Source of the DNA: Bacillota bacterium
GTDB taxonomy: Bacteria; Bacillota; Sulfobacillia; Sulfobacillales; Sulfobacillaceae
Direction of reading: 5' to 3'
DNA: 35,889 nt
Assembly (NCBI GenBank): GCA_021806205.1
Contig: JAJZXX010000178.1
Location: 1-35,889 of the forward strand
Shown here: piece after piece, positions 16,960-25,032 of the stretch
Position numbering within the stretch: position 1 is the first letter of the stretch
Layout of the letters: every line of letters begins with the position of its first letter
Program-made: the position numbers and the translations under genes
The notes under the pieces: model-generated
The model's database searches: none
Told to the model about the DNA's origin: nothing
Seen by the model: only the letters and a program-made list of their open reading frames with translations

Positions 16960-18393
16960 TTAACGGGAACGCGGGAGGGCTGCCTGATTGGGAGATCCAG
17001 ACCAATCGGTTAGCAATTCGGACGCGGCCTTATTGGCATGGCGAATGCAATCGGATACGCCCACCCCATCCCAATAGGCTCCAATCATCTTGAGACCAGG
17101 TATTGCGGCTTGGGCGTTGCGAAGATGCCGCATGGCTTCTTGGTGACCGACCAGGTATTGCGGCATGCCTTGGGGAATGCGAAAAACCCTTGCGAATCGG
17201 GGCGCCTCCGTAACTCCCATCACGTATCCCATCTCGCGCCGAAACTTAGCCAAAATCTCATTGTCACTGTCCTTGAGCAGATCAGGTTGGTCGGCCCGAC
17301 CAAAAAAAGCCCGGATCGGTACAAGATCGGCACGGTCAGGATAATCCCATTTGGCACGGATCCAGGTTCCCGCCGTCATGTCGATACCTTCTCCCCGCGG
17401 CACCACAAATCCTGTCGCTGACAGTTCGCGACCCATGGCGCTCTCATCATAGACCGCGCCTACCACCGCTAAGTCAGCATAGGGAATATCCGTGAGTATC
17501 TTCTTCGTGGATTCATCGAGAAATGTTAATACCCGGGCAGCCTGAAATGCCGGTAGGGCGGCAACCACGTCGGTCACTTCCAAGGTTCGGCCATCCGAAT
17601 GCACCATATAGCCGCCTCTCCCCCCTGTCACCCGAATCACCGGTTCCCCGAGATGCACCGTAGCCGCCTCACTAATGATCTTTGCCAACCGCGTTACCAA
17701 CGACTCAATGCCAGAAGTCAGCGACACGAACATTCCACCCCCCGAGGATCCCTTCGAAGGTTGAGCCTTCAACGCCCGTTGTGCCTCACGGATCAAGCTG
17801 ATTCCCCGTGATTGGTAGTCTAGGAGTTGCGGGGCGGTCACTCGTAGACTCAACCGATCAATATCGCCGGCATAGATCCCCGCTAATATTGGGGCCGCAA
17901 TCCGGTCGACATAGCCATCGCCAAATCGGTATCGGAGCAATGAACCCAGCGACAGATCATCCAAGATGGGTCTTGGGGGCAGCACCAGGTCACCCCAAAG
18001 ACGCACTTTTTCTCCGAGAGCTAAGAGTTCCGTGGTCCACAGCGCATTCAGGCGCGTCGGAATCCCCGCCCGCACGCCTGGCGGAATGTCGTGAAAGTGA
18101 CCACGATGGAAGATATACGCCCCATGGGTGTGGGGATTGGTACCCATAATCTGATCGCCCAAGCCCAACTCCCTCACTAACTCGAGAGCTTCGGGCTTGC
18201 GTTTAAGAAACGAGTCGGGACCTCCTTCTAAGACCAGGCCTTGGCTTAAGTCGCTTTGAATTATACCGCCCAGCCTCTGATCGGCTTCATACAGAACGAC
18301 TTCGACGGGTTCCGTATGACTGGCCGACACTAAACGGTAGGCGGCCACCAATCCGCTAATCCCTCCACCCAAAATGGCCACTCGGCGGGTCAT
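16960..18393 (-). CDS. hemY: Coproporphyrinogen III / protoporphyrinogen oxidase (HemY/CgoX)
   Basis: This FAD enzyme oxidises the porphyrinogen late in heme synthesis. In Firmicutes the substrate is usually coproporphyrinogen III, giving coproporphyrin III for the neighbouring ferrochelatase. The N-terminal dinucleotide fold (VAILGGGISGLVAAYRL), the VLYEADQRLGGI strand and LVLEGGPDSFLKRKPEAL are family hallmarks. The C-terminal GAYWDGVGVSDCI resembles the FAD-contacting signature of this oxidase family. At 477 residues the length is normal. Its ATG overlaps the ferrochelatase stop (ATGA), which indicates translational coupling. Confidence 0.95.
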   Translation of the reverse strand: MTRRVAILGGGISGLVAAYRLVSASHTEPVEVVLYEADQRLGGIIQSDLSQGLVLEGGPDSFLKRKPEALELVRELGLGDQIMGTNPHTHGAYIFHRGHFHDIPPGVRAGIPTRLNALWTTELLALGEKVRLWGDLVLPPRPILDDLSLGSLLRYRFGDGYVDRIAAPILAGIYAGDIDRLSLRVTAPQLLDYQSRGISLIREAQRALKAQPSKGSSGGGMFVSLTSGIESLVTRLAKIISEAATVHLGEPVIRVTGGRGGYMVHSDGRTLEVTDVVAALPAFQAARVLTFLDESTKKILTDIPYADLAVVGAVYDESAMGRELSATGFVVPRGEGIDMTAGTWIRAKWDYPDRADLVPIRAFFGRADQPDLLKDSDNEILAKFRREMGYVMGVTEAPRFARVFRIPQGMPQYLVGHQEAMRHLRNAQAAIPGLKMIGAYWDGVGVSDCIRHANKAASELLTDWSGSPNQAALPRSR

Positions 18394-19310
18394 CGGGCCG
18401 TATCTTCCACAATCTGCGCCAATACCTGAATGAAGTCCCTATCATCGTTTAAGGACGTTGTGCGTTCCACATGCATGCCAAGCTGGTGCGCATGGTCTTG
18501 GGCCTGGATGTCCAAATCATAGAGAATCTCCAAGTGGTCCGAGACAAAGCCGCAGGGACAGATGATAGCTTGAGTGACCCCATCCTGGCGCATCTGTTGC
18601 AGTTTTTCGAGGATATCGGGCCTCATCCACGGCTCACTCGTCCGACCCGCGCTTTGCCACGAAAAAGTGTAGTGATCCGTGCCTAATGATGTGGCCACTA
18701 AGTCACCAGTTGTCCTCAATTCGTCGGGATACGGGTCACCGTCTTGGAGGATGCGTTGGGGAAGGTTGTGTGCTGAAAAAATAATGGGGAGATTCTCTTG
18801 CTCCGCCTTGCTAAAACTCTCGCGAGCCTGTTCGATGCGCCGACGCAAGAGTTCAATTAACCCAGGCTCTGCCGCCCATGACCGAATTCCCCGCCAGGTC
18901 ATAGGTCTATCCAGTTGATCAATCGTAGTCTTCGCCTCCTGAAGATATTTCCCCACACTCATCGAGGAAAAATGGGGAGCCAACACCAATCCGACCGCCC
19001 TTTCAATACCGTCGGCCGCCATGGCCTGGACTCCCTCGTGAATAAAAGGCGATGCATGCTTCAGCCCCAAGAATACGCGATATGCGTTGGGCCCGCACCG
19101 TTGGTCCAGCGCTGCCTGCAATCCGCAAGCTTGGCGCTGAGTAATCAACGCCAACGGTGATAGCCCGCCAATGGCTTCGTAGCGTGCGATAAGGTCTTGA
19201 ACCTGTGCCTCAGTGGGCGGTCGCCCGTGCCGTATATGGGTGTAATAGCGTAAAACATCCTTCGGGCCACTAGCAGTTCCATAGGCCATGAGCAAGACGC
19301 CCCAGGTCAT
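18390..19310 (-). CDS. hemH: Ferrochelatase (coproporphyrin-type)
   Basis: This 306-residue enzyme inserts Fe2+ into the porphyrin. The N-terminal GVLLMAYGTASGP is typical. The catalytic histidine lies in IIFSAHNLPQRI, and the conserved glutamate in CGFVSDHLEILYDLD completes the metal-insertion site. The arrangement hemE-hemH-hemY is the standard Firmicute block, so coproporphyrin III is the likely substrate (CpfC function). It lies 19 bases after hemE and overlaps hemY by four bases. Confidence 0.95.
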   Translation of the reverse strand: MTWGVLLMAYGTASGPKDVLRYYTHIRHGRPPTEAQVQDLIARYEAIGGLSPLALITQRQACGLQAALDQRCGPNAYRVFLGLKHASPFIHEGVQAMAADGIERAVGLVLAPHFSSMSVGKYLQEAKTTIDQLDRPMTWRGIRSWAAEPGLIELLRRRIEQARESFSKAEQENLPIIFSAHNLPQRILQDGDPYPDELRTTGDLVATSLGTDHYTFSWQSAGRTSEPWMRPDILEKLQQMRQDGVTQAIICPCGFVSDHLEILYDLDIQAQDHAHQLGMHVERTTSLNDDRDFIQVLAQIVEDTAR

Positions 19311-19329
19311 GTTGGCTCTCCTTCCTGTC

Positions 19330-20427
19330 TCAACCTGGTTTGGGATACTGATGCACCCAGGCCGCTACCTTTTGAAGAACTGTTGGGTCAGTCTCTTTGG
19401 GTACACCGTGCCCCAAGTTAAAAATATAGGCATCGTCACGCGCCATCGCATCCAGGATAGCTGTAACACCAGCCTGAACGGCCACGGGTCCGGCCAAAAG
19501 ACACTGCGGGTCCAAATTGCCCATGAGAGCGATTGATGGGCCCACCACTCCACGGGCCTGACTCAAGGCGGTGCGCCAGTCCAGCCCTAACACGGTAGCC
19601 CCACTGCGAGCCATCTCAGCGATTAAATGCTGGGTCCCTATCCCAAAATAGATCAAAGGCACGCCCAACGGCTTTAGAGCCTCAAAAATCTTCCGCATGT
19701 GGGGCAAGATCAGGGTGCGATAGTCTTCCTGAGAGAGCGCCCCTACCCAACTATCAAACAGTTGGATTGCCGCCGCACCCGCCTTCACCTGGTTCGCACA
19801 ATGTTCAACCACCATCGCGCAGAGTCGTTCCATCAACGCGTAAAAGGCCCCAGGATGGTTCCACATCAGGGCTTTGGTCTCTTGATAGGTGCGTGACGGT
19901 CCCCCTTCGACAAGATAGCTGGCTAAAGTAAAAGGCGCCCCGGCAAAGCCAATCAACGGTACCCCCGCCAACTTCTCCACACTCAACGCGACGCCTTCGT
20001 AAACGAATTCCAAGCGGTCGGACTGAAAGGGCGGCATACCATGAATATCAGCGGGCCTTCTAAGAGGCGACTCCACAATGGGCCCCACATTTTCGCGAAT
20101 ATCGTACCGGATGCCCAGCCCGTCGAGGGGAATCATGATGTCCGAAAACAAGATAGCCGCGTCCACATCTAACATCCTCACCGCTTCAACCGTCACATCA
20201 GCGATTAGCCGCGGGGAACGAGCCAACTCCAACATCGTGTAACGGGTTCTCAGTGCACGATATGAGGGTTGATACCGCCCCGCTTGGCGCATAAACCACA
20301 CTGGCACCTGATCGTGGGGTTCGCCACGGCACGCCTTTAGAAACCGACTCGTGTTGACTTGGGAACCCCCCTTTGCATCGCCAAAATTATAGCATAGGCC
20401 ATCCAGATTGCAGTCTTTGTCTGGCAT
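19330..20427 (-). CDS. hemE: Uroporphyrinogen decarboxylase
   Basis: This enzyme decarboxylates the four acetate side chains of uroporphyrinogen III to give coproporphyrinogen III. The signature PVWFMRQAGRYQPSYR, the catalytic aspartate in ILFSDIMIPLDGLG and the motif GFAGAPFTLASYLVEG are present. From the ATG at 20427 it has 365 residues, but family similarity begins only near residue 24 (VNTSRFLKACRGEP). That ATG has no spaced ribosome binding site and lies upstream of a TATAAT at 20391-20386. A strong AAAGGGGGG (20374-20366) sits seven bases before a GTC codon at 20358, which would give the usual length of 342 residues. The true start is therefore uncertain. It leads the heme operon. Confidence 0.93.
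   Translation of the reverse strand: MPDKDCNLDGLCYNFGDAKGGSQVNTSRFLKACRGEPHDQVPVWFMRQAGRYQPSYRALRTRYTMLELARSPRLIADVTVEAVRMLDVDAAILFSDIMIPLDGLGIRYDIRENVGPIVESPLRRPADIHGMPPFQSDRLEFVYEGVALSVEKLAGVPLIGFAGAPFTLASYLVEGGPSRTYQETKALMWNHPGAFYALMERLCAMVVEHCANQVKAGAAAIQLFDSWVGALSQEDYRTLILPHMRKIFEALKPLGVPLIYFGIGTQHLIAEMARSGATVLGLDWRTALSQARGVVGPSIALMGNLDPQCLLAGPVAVQAGVTAILDAMARDDAYIFNLGHGVPKETDPTVLQKVAAWVHQYPKPG
20386..20391 (-). promoter_or_regulatory. Extended -10 promoter for the hemE operon (candidate)
   Basis: On the minus strand, TGCTATAAT is an extended -10 element with a perfect TATAAT at 20391-20386. The -35 region is weak (CTGCAA, 16-base spacing). Transcription would begin inside the annotated hemE 5' end, leaving the AAAGGGGGG site as the ribosome binding site. 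Confidence 0.5.
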
Positions 20428-20436
20428 CCCTATACT
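20408..20436 (+). promoter_or_regulatory. Sigma-A-type promoter for the tricorn protease gene
   Basis: TTGCAG (20408-20413) and TATACT (20431-20436) are separated by exactly 17 bases and lie 56 bases upstream of the TTG start. The -35 hexamer overlaps the -35 region of the divergent hemE promoter, so the two could compete or share regulation. Confidence 0.6.
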
Positions 20437-20491
20437 GAGACAAAAGTCCTATTCCTAGGGCAACTTTCCATCAGACGAGGAGCGCGATCCC

Positions 20492-23400
20492 TTGCAAGAC
20501 GGATATTATCGATTCCCCACGGTGTACCAAGACTCCGTAGTATTTGTGTCGGAAGACGATCTGTGGCAGGTGCCCATCACCGGTGGTCTGGCCCGCCGCC
20601 TCACTACTGGTCTCGGGTCTATATCTCATCCGCATTTCTCTCGGGATGGTCGTCAGATTGCCTTTATCGGTAAAGAAGAGGGCGATCCCGATGTGTACGT
20701 TATGTCAAGCCAAGGGGGGCCCATCCGCCGCCTCACCTATCTCGGCAGCGGTGCCGCCATAGTCGGATGGCATCCGGACGGGCGCATCATTTTTTCCACC
20801 TATTATGGGAAACCCTTCCTCGCCTGGCGGTCCCTTTATGCAGTCCCCCCAGAGGGTGGTGAACCCGAAGAGTTGCCCTTTGGCAGAGCGTCTTGGGTTT
20901 CATTCGGACCGGAGGGCCGTATCGTGTTGGGACGGCCGGCAACCGACAGTTCGCGTTGGAAACGCTATCGAGGCGGCACCCGCGGCGTCTTATGGATCGA
21001 TCAGAAGGCCGACGGCCAATTTACGCGTTACGCCCGCGAGGACAGTAATCTCGTCATGCCATTATGGATTAACGATCGCATCTATTTCATCTCCGATCAT
21101 GAAGACCACGCCAATCTGTATTCCATGAATCCCGACGGACAGGACATGCGCCGTCATACCCAGCATGAGGACTATTACATCCGCCACTTGGACTCCAGTG
21201 GGCAAAACCTCGTGTATGCGGCAGGGGGTGACCTCTATCGGTATAACCTCCGGCAAGAATCTTCTCAAAAGATCGAGATAGCGTTTCACTCACAACGTAC
21301 CGGGCGGGAAGTGAAACACGTGAATGCCGCCGATTACTGGTCCGAATACACATTCTCGGGGAAAAATGATTCGCTCCTCATCACCACCCGCGGTAAACTT
21401 TTTCATTTGGACCCCTTCGTGGGGCCGATACAGCCCTTAGGCGTCAGTCAAGGGGTCCGCTATCGGCTGGCGCAGTCCATCGACTCTGAGCAGTACCTAA
21501 CCGTGTCGGATGAAGGCGGAGAGGATCATCTTGAGATTCGCCAGATCGGATCGGAGCCGGTCGAGGCGGTGACCCGCATTCCCGTTCACGTTGGTATTGT
21601 CGAAGAAATCAAATGTGCTCCCAACGGGCAGTTCGCAGTTTTCTCGACGGAGCGGCAGGATCTGTGGCTTTTGGACCTCAAAACCTTAGACCTCACTCTT
21701 ATTGCCCACACCGATCGCGACCACATCGCTGGATTCGATTGGGCGCCTGACAGCCGGTGGATCGCGTACGCGCTGCCAGGCCGCTATACCACGCCCTTAT
21801 ACCTTTATGAATTGGCCACCAAGCTTTCCCACCAGATTACCCAGCCGGTGCTCACGGATCGACGCCCCGTCTTTGATCCGGCGGGTCGCTACCTTTACTT
21901 TTTGTCTAAGAGGGTCTTTAAGCCGGTGTTAGACCATATGAAGTTCGAACGGTCTTTTCCGAAAGGCGAAATCCCTTGCCTGATTACTCTAGCCAAAGAC
22001 ACCACCTCACCCTTTATCCCCAAGCCCAAGCCCCTAGTCCCCCCCAAGGCAACCGGTGACGAAGCTCCTGGCAGCGAGTCTGTCACCACTATCGATTTGG
22101 AGAACATAGACGAACGAATCTTGGCGTTCCCCGTCAAAGAGGCGATTTTCCATGACATTCAAGCAGGACACGATCGGGTATTTTGGACGAAAAGTGAGCC
22201 CCGCGCCGAAGTTGAAGAGGACGACGTCTTTGGACAGCCCCCCGCCTATGCCGAACTGGTCCAGTATGACTGGGCGAATCTCAAAGAAGAATCCCTGCAT
22301 AGCCATGTGACTAGCTTTACCCTCTCTAAAGATCGAAAGGTCATGGCAATTCGCATCCGTTCTGAACTCCGGGTCATCGAAGCCGGGCACAAAGTTGATG
22401 CCAAAGAAAATAAACCCGGCCGCCAGAGTGGTTTGGTTGACTTCAAGCGCATCCACGTCCGAATCGAACAGCTGGCCGAATGGTACCAAATGCAAAGAGA
22501 CACGTGGCGGCAAATGCGCGAAATATTCTGGGTGGCCGATATGGGTGGCGTCGATTGGGACAACGTTTATGATCGCTATCGAGCCCTCATTCCTCGCATT
22601 ACCACGCGCAGTGAATTGGCAGACCTTCTGTGGGAAATGCAGGCCGAACTGGGAAGCTCGCATGCCTACGAATATGGCGGCCACTATCGCACTGAGCCCC
22701 GGCACAAAATTGGCTTTTTGGGAGCCAGCTATCGCTTTAGCCAAGACGACAACGGCTATAGAGTGACCCACTTGGTTCACGGCGACAGCGCTAATCCCGA
22801 TACCCAATCGCCCTTGCTGACGCCCGGCGTCAATATTCAGGTCGGGACCATTATTACAGCGATTAACGGAGAGCCGCTGGGGCCGGACATCCCCCCGGGA
22901 GCCCGCCTCATGGACACGGTCGGCCAAGACGTCAGCCTTTCGCTTCGGGACGGGTCGGGCACACGCACCGTCACCGTCCGCCCGGTAGCATCTGAAACCC
23001 CAGCGCGTTACCGTGAATGGGTAAAAACCAATCGCCGTACTGTTCATGAAAAGACCAACGGTCGGGTCGGCTACATCCACATCCCCAACATGGTGAATAC
23101 CGGATTTGGTGAATTCCACCGATCCTATTTGGCCGAATACGAGCGCGATGGCCTCATCGTGGATGTGCGTTATAACTCCGGAGGCATTGTCTCACCGCTC
23201 ATTCTGGAAATCCTCAATCGTAAGCGCATCGCGTTCACCAAATGGCGCGGAGGCTTTCTCCAAGCCTATCCTTACGAGAGTCCGACCGGTGCCATGGTCG
23301 CGATTACCAACGAATTGGCGGGATCAGACGGGGATATCTTTAGCCACAACTTCAAACTCATGCAGTTGGGTCCCCTGATTGGCACTCGAACTTGGGGCGG

Positions 23401-23677
23401 CGTCATCGGAATAGGTCCCCGCTATCCCCTCGTGGACTGGACCACCGTCACTCAGCCGGAGATGGCCTTTTGGTTTAAAGATGTGGGACTAGGCGTCGAA
23501 AACTATGGCACCGACCCCGACATTCCCGTCGAGGAAACGCCCCAAGCCATGGCGCGTGGCGTGGACGAACAGTTGGAGCGGGCGATTGCCGAAATCCTTA
23601 AAATACTGAGCGATTTCCATCCTCTCGTGCCGAATTACGAAAATCGCCCCCATCACCAACCTAAGCCCTTGCACTAA
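20492..23677 (+). CDS. Tricorn protease
   Basis: This 1061-residue protein matches the full tricorn architecture: a beta-propeller region rich in DLW, SxDG and YxLxxxGG repeats (about 1-640), a C1 domain, a PDZ domain (about 745-835) and a C2 domain with an S41-type fold. The expected catalytic residues are visible: Ser723-His724 in GSSHAYE, nucleophile Ser945 in AGSDGD, and Glu1003 in GVENYGTDPD. The RTWGGV motif is also present. Thermoplasma tricorn is about 1070 residues, so nothing is missing. It acts in the cytoplasm as a large assembly cutting peptides released by other proteases. The TTG start has GAGGAG nine bases upstream. Tricorn homologues are best known from archaea but also occur in bacteria. 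Confidence 0.95.
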   Translation: MQDGYYRFPTVYQDSVVFVSEDDLWQVPITGGLARRLTTGLGSISHPHFSRDGRQIAFIGKEEGDPDVYVMSSQGGPIRRLTYLGSGAAIVGWHPDGRIIFSTYYGKPFLAWRSLYAVPPEGGEPEELPFGRASWVSFGPEGRIVLGRPATDSSRWKRYRGGTRGVLWIDQKADGQFTRYAREDSNLVMPLWINDRIYFISDHEDHANLYSMNPDGQDMRRHTQHEDYYIRHLDSSGQNLVYAAGGDLYRYNLRQESSQKIEIAFHSQRTGREVKHVNAADYWSEYTFSGKNDSLLITTRGKLFHLDPFVGPIQPLGVSQGVRYRLAQSIDSEQYLTVSDEGGEDHLEIRQIGSEPVEAVTRIPVHVGIVEEIKCAPNGQFAVFSTERQDLWLLDLKTLDLTLIAHTDRDHIAGFDWAPDSRWIAYALPGRYTTPLYLYELATKLSHQITQPVLTDRRPVFDPAGRYLYFLSKRVFKPVLDHMKFERSFPKGEIPCLITLAKDTTSPFIPKPKPLVPPKATGDEAPGSESVTTIDLENIDERILAFPVKEAIFHDIQAGHDRVFWTKSEPRAEVEEDDVFGQPPAYAELVQYDWANLKEESLHSHVTSFTLSKDRKVMAIRIRSELRVIEAGHKVDAKENKPGRQSGLVDFKRIHVRIEQLAEWYQMQRDTWRQMREIFWVADMGGVDWDNVYDRYRALIPRITTRSELADLLWEMQAELGSSHAYEYGGHYRTEPRHKIGFLGASYRFSQDDNGYRVTHLVHGDSANPDTQSPLLTPGVNIQVGTIITAINGEPLGPDIPPGARLMDTVGQDVSLSLRDGSGTRTVTVRPVASETPARYREWVKTNRRTVHEKTNGRVGYIHIPNMVNTGFGEFHRSYLAEYERDGLIVDVRYNSGGIVSPLILEILNRKRIAFTKWRGGFLQAYPYESPTGAMVAITNELAGSDGDIFSHNFKLMQLGPLIGTRTWGGVIGIGPRYPLVDWTTVTQPEMAFWFKDVGLGVENYGTDPDIPVEETPQAMARGVDEQLERAIAEILKILSDFHPLVPNYENRPHHQPKPLH

Positions 23678-23737
23678 GAGGGATGCGGATTAAAGTGGCC
23701 CAAAGAGGAGACTCAATTTCGAGGCGATTAAAAGGAA

Positions 23738-23914
23738 ATGGGAAACGTGGTATATGTCTTTGGCGACGAGTCAAGGAACTTGGACTTTAGCAATAACCAA
23801 GGAGTGTCACGCTATTTCATCAAAATGCAGCGCGGCGGACGCAATGACGGCGTTCAAGCCGGGCGTAGTACTGCCCTTCGGGGATCAACGACCGCAGGGG
23901 GAGGAGCCGCGTGA
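23738..23914 (+). pseudogene. Truncated DUF3800-like N-terminus
   Basis: A 58-codon frame starts at an ATG with AAAGG seven bases upstream. Its first 28 residues (VVYVFGDESRNLDFS, then SRYFI) match the start of DUF3800 proteins, which read roughly YxFxDESGxxxFxxxxSRYFx. After that, similarity is lost and the frame ends, so roughly nine tenths of a normal protein is missing. DUF3800 proteins are commonly found in phage and defence regions. It immediately precedes a decayed helicase gene. Confidence 0.5.
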
Positions 23915-24388
23915 GAGAAGCCGCTTTCTATACCTTTGCATCACGCGCGCCCGGGGGCCGTCGATCCGCACTACACGGGGCCGCGTTGTGACGTCGTCTT
24001 TGTCGACTATCTCCAATTGTTGCGGCCGTCTTCGAAGGTGTCGTCGCGCGAGCAAGAAGTGAGCCGGATTGTGACGGAGCTCAAGCATTGGGCGCCGTGA
24101 TCGTCGACTGATTGTGGGCCTGTCGCAAATGACCCGCAAGGTAGAGGAACGGTCGGATCGGCGTCCCGTGTTGGCCGACTTGCGTGAATCCGGGGCATTG
24201 GAACAAGTGGCCGATGCGGTTGTGTTTATCACCACGACGATTCGGATTCCGCGGACTTGATTGTGGCTAAAAACCGCAACGGGCTGACTGGAGCAGTTCC
24301 CCTCCGGTGGCACGGCCAGACTATGCGGTTTATGCCGCGGGGATTTGGGGTGTACGGGGCGGAGCCATGTCGATTTGAAGCCGTATAG
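23915..24388 (+). pseudogene. DnaB-type replicative helicase, C-terminal remnant with two frameshifts
   Basis: Three consecutive plus-strand frames together reconstruct the C-terminal RecA-like domain of a DnaB-family helicase. The first holds CDVVFVDYLQLL (Walker B region), then [13 protein letters not shown] and a stop at 24100. The second holds [15 protein letters not shown] and [19 protein letters not shown]. The third holds [19 protein letters not shown] and ends at 24388. The normal gene order of these motifs is kept, so this is one gene broken by two frameshifts and missing its Walker A and N-terminal part. A chromosomal dnaB would be intact, so a phage or plasmid source is likely. From 24389 to 24596 nothing is recognisable. 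Confidence 0.8.
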
Positions 24389-24596
24389 TGCGGTAGTCGT
24401 CCGATGGTTTAAGACGTTGGCGTAAGAGTTTGGCCAATAATACTGGTGGCTTTTTAGACCTTGGAACGGCTCGTTGCATGGATTCCGTGCGGCAGGTGTT
24501 TTTCCATCTATGTCCTTTGCCAATCGTTGACTACATTCGTTACGGTTCAACGTCTCGGATTGCTTTTGTCAAAGGGACTGTAATGGTTGCCGCTCC

Positions 24597-24634
24597 TTGA
24601 TCGTTGGCATAATAAGTGCTATCAATTGATAGCA
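24597..24634 (+). promoter_or_regulatory. Promoter with 18-bp palindromic operator for the toxin-antitoxin operon
   Basis: TGCTATCAATTGATAGCA (24617-24634) is a perfect 18-bp palindrome directly before the ribosome binding site GAGGAGG (24635-24641). TTGATC (24597-24602) and TATCAA (24620-24625) are spaced 17 bases and would place the -10 inside the palindrome; CATAAT (24608-24613) is another -10 option. Binding here by the HTH antitoxin, as in classical autoregulation, is an inference. Confidence 0.6.
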
Positions 24635-24667
24635 GAGGAGGGGTCACAACGGTGAATGAACGACTGA

Positions 24668-25018
24668 ATGGCTGAAATGTCGGAGGTTCGAGGTTTTTTA
24701 CTCGAAATGAAAATATCGTTGGGCTTGAGAGAATTGCGTTTTGTCGAGCGGGACAAAAATATTGCATCGATGGCTGAAATCGGTATTTTGCAACGCGACG
24801 TGCCGGGTATTCTAAGGACAGTTCAGGCGTCCGATTACTGTGAGGGCCCGCTCGACGATGATAAAGGGCAAAATAAAAGTTGGTGGGTGTTCGGGCCCGA
24901 ACATGAAGGAGAAACGCTGTACGTTAAGGTGTGCCTGGTCCGGAAAAACGGTTCACAGGTAGAATGTCTTTCCTTTCACAAAGCCGAGCGGCCGTTGATC
25001 TATCCATTTCGTTCATAG
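24668..25018 (+). CDS. MqsR-like type II toxin (putative mRNA interferase)
   Basis: This protein of about 116 residues resembles MqsR-family toxins, which are ribosome-independent mRNA endonucleases of the RelE fold. The pattern is a basic first half (LRFVERDKN), a DYCEGP segment, SWWVFGPEHEGETLYVKVCL (Tyr85, Lys87) and a C-terminal CLSFHKAERPLIYPFR (Lys105). In E. coli MqsR the matching Tyr and Lys in VYLK and SFK motifs are important for activity; the alignment is by eye. The toxin gene precedes its antitoxin, which is the order seen in mqsRA. The start is unclear. ATG 24668 has no good ribosome binding site, whereas GAGGAGG sits before a GTG at 24652 that opens a seven-codon frame ending at 24675. 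Confidence 0.72.
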   Translation: MAEMSEVRGFLLEMKISLGLRELRFVERDKNIASMAEIGILQRDVPGILRTVQASDYCEGPLDDDKGQNKSWWVFGPEHEGETLYVKVCLVRKNGSQVECLSFHKAERPLIYPFRS

Positions 25019-25032
25019 AGGAGGCCAGAGAA

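Noticed and set aside
22034-23119. 361-codon minus-strand frame inside the tricorn gene
   Set aside because: It lies entirely opposite the well-supported tricorn coding sequence and shows no domain.
23885-24550. 221-codon minus-strand frame
   Set aside because: It is the antisense shadow of the decayed DnaB-type helicase; it has no ribosome binding site and an odd Arg/Ser/Pro-rich composition.
24931-25032. Longer in-frame start of the antitoxin at 24931
   Set aside because: It would overlap the toxin gene by about 90 bases and precede the zinc-finger start; AGAGGAGG points clearly to ATG 25033.
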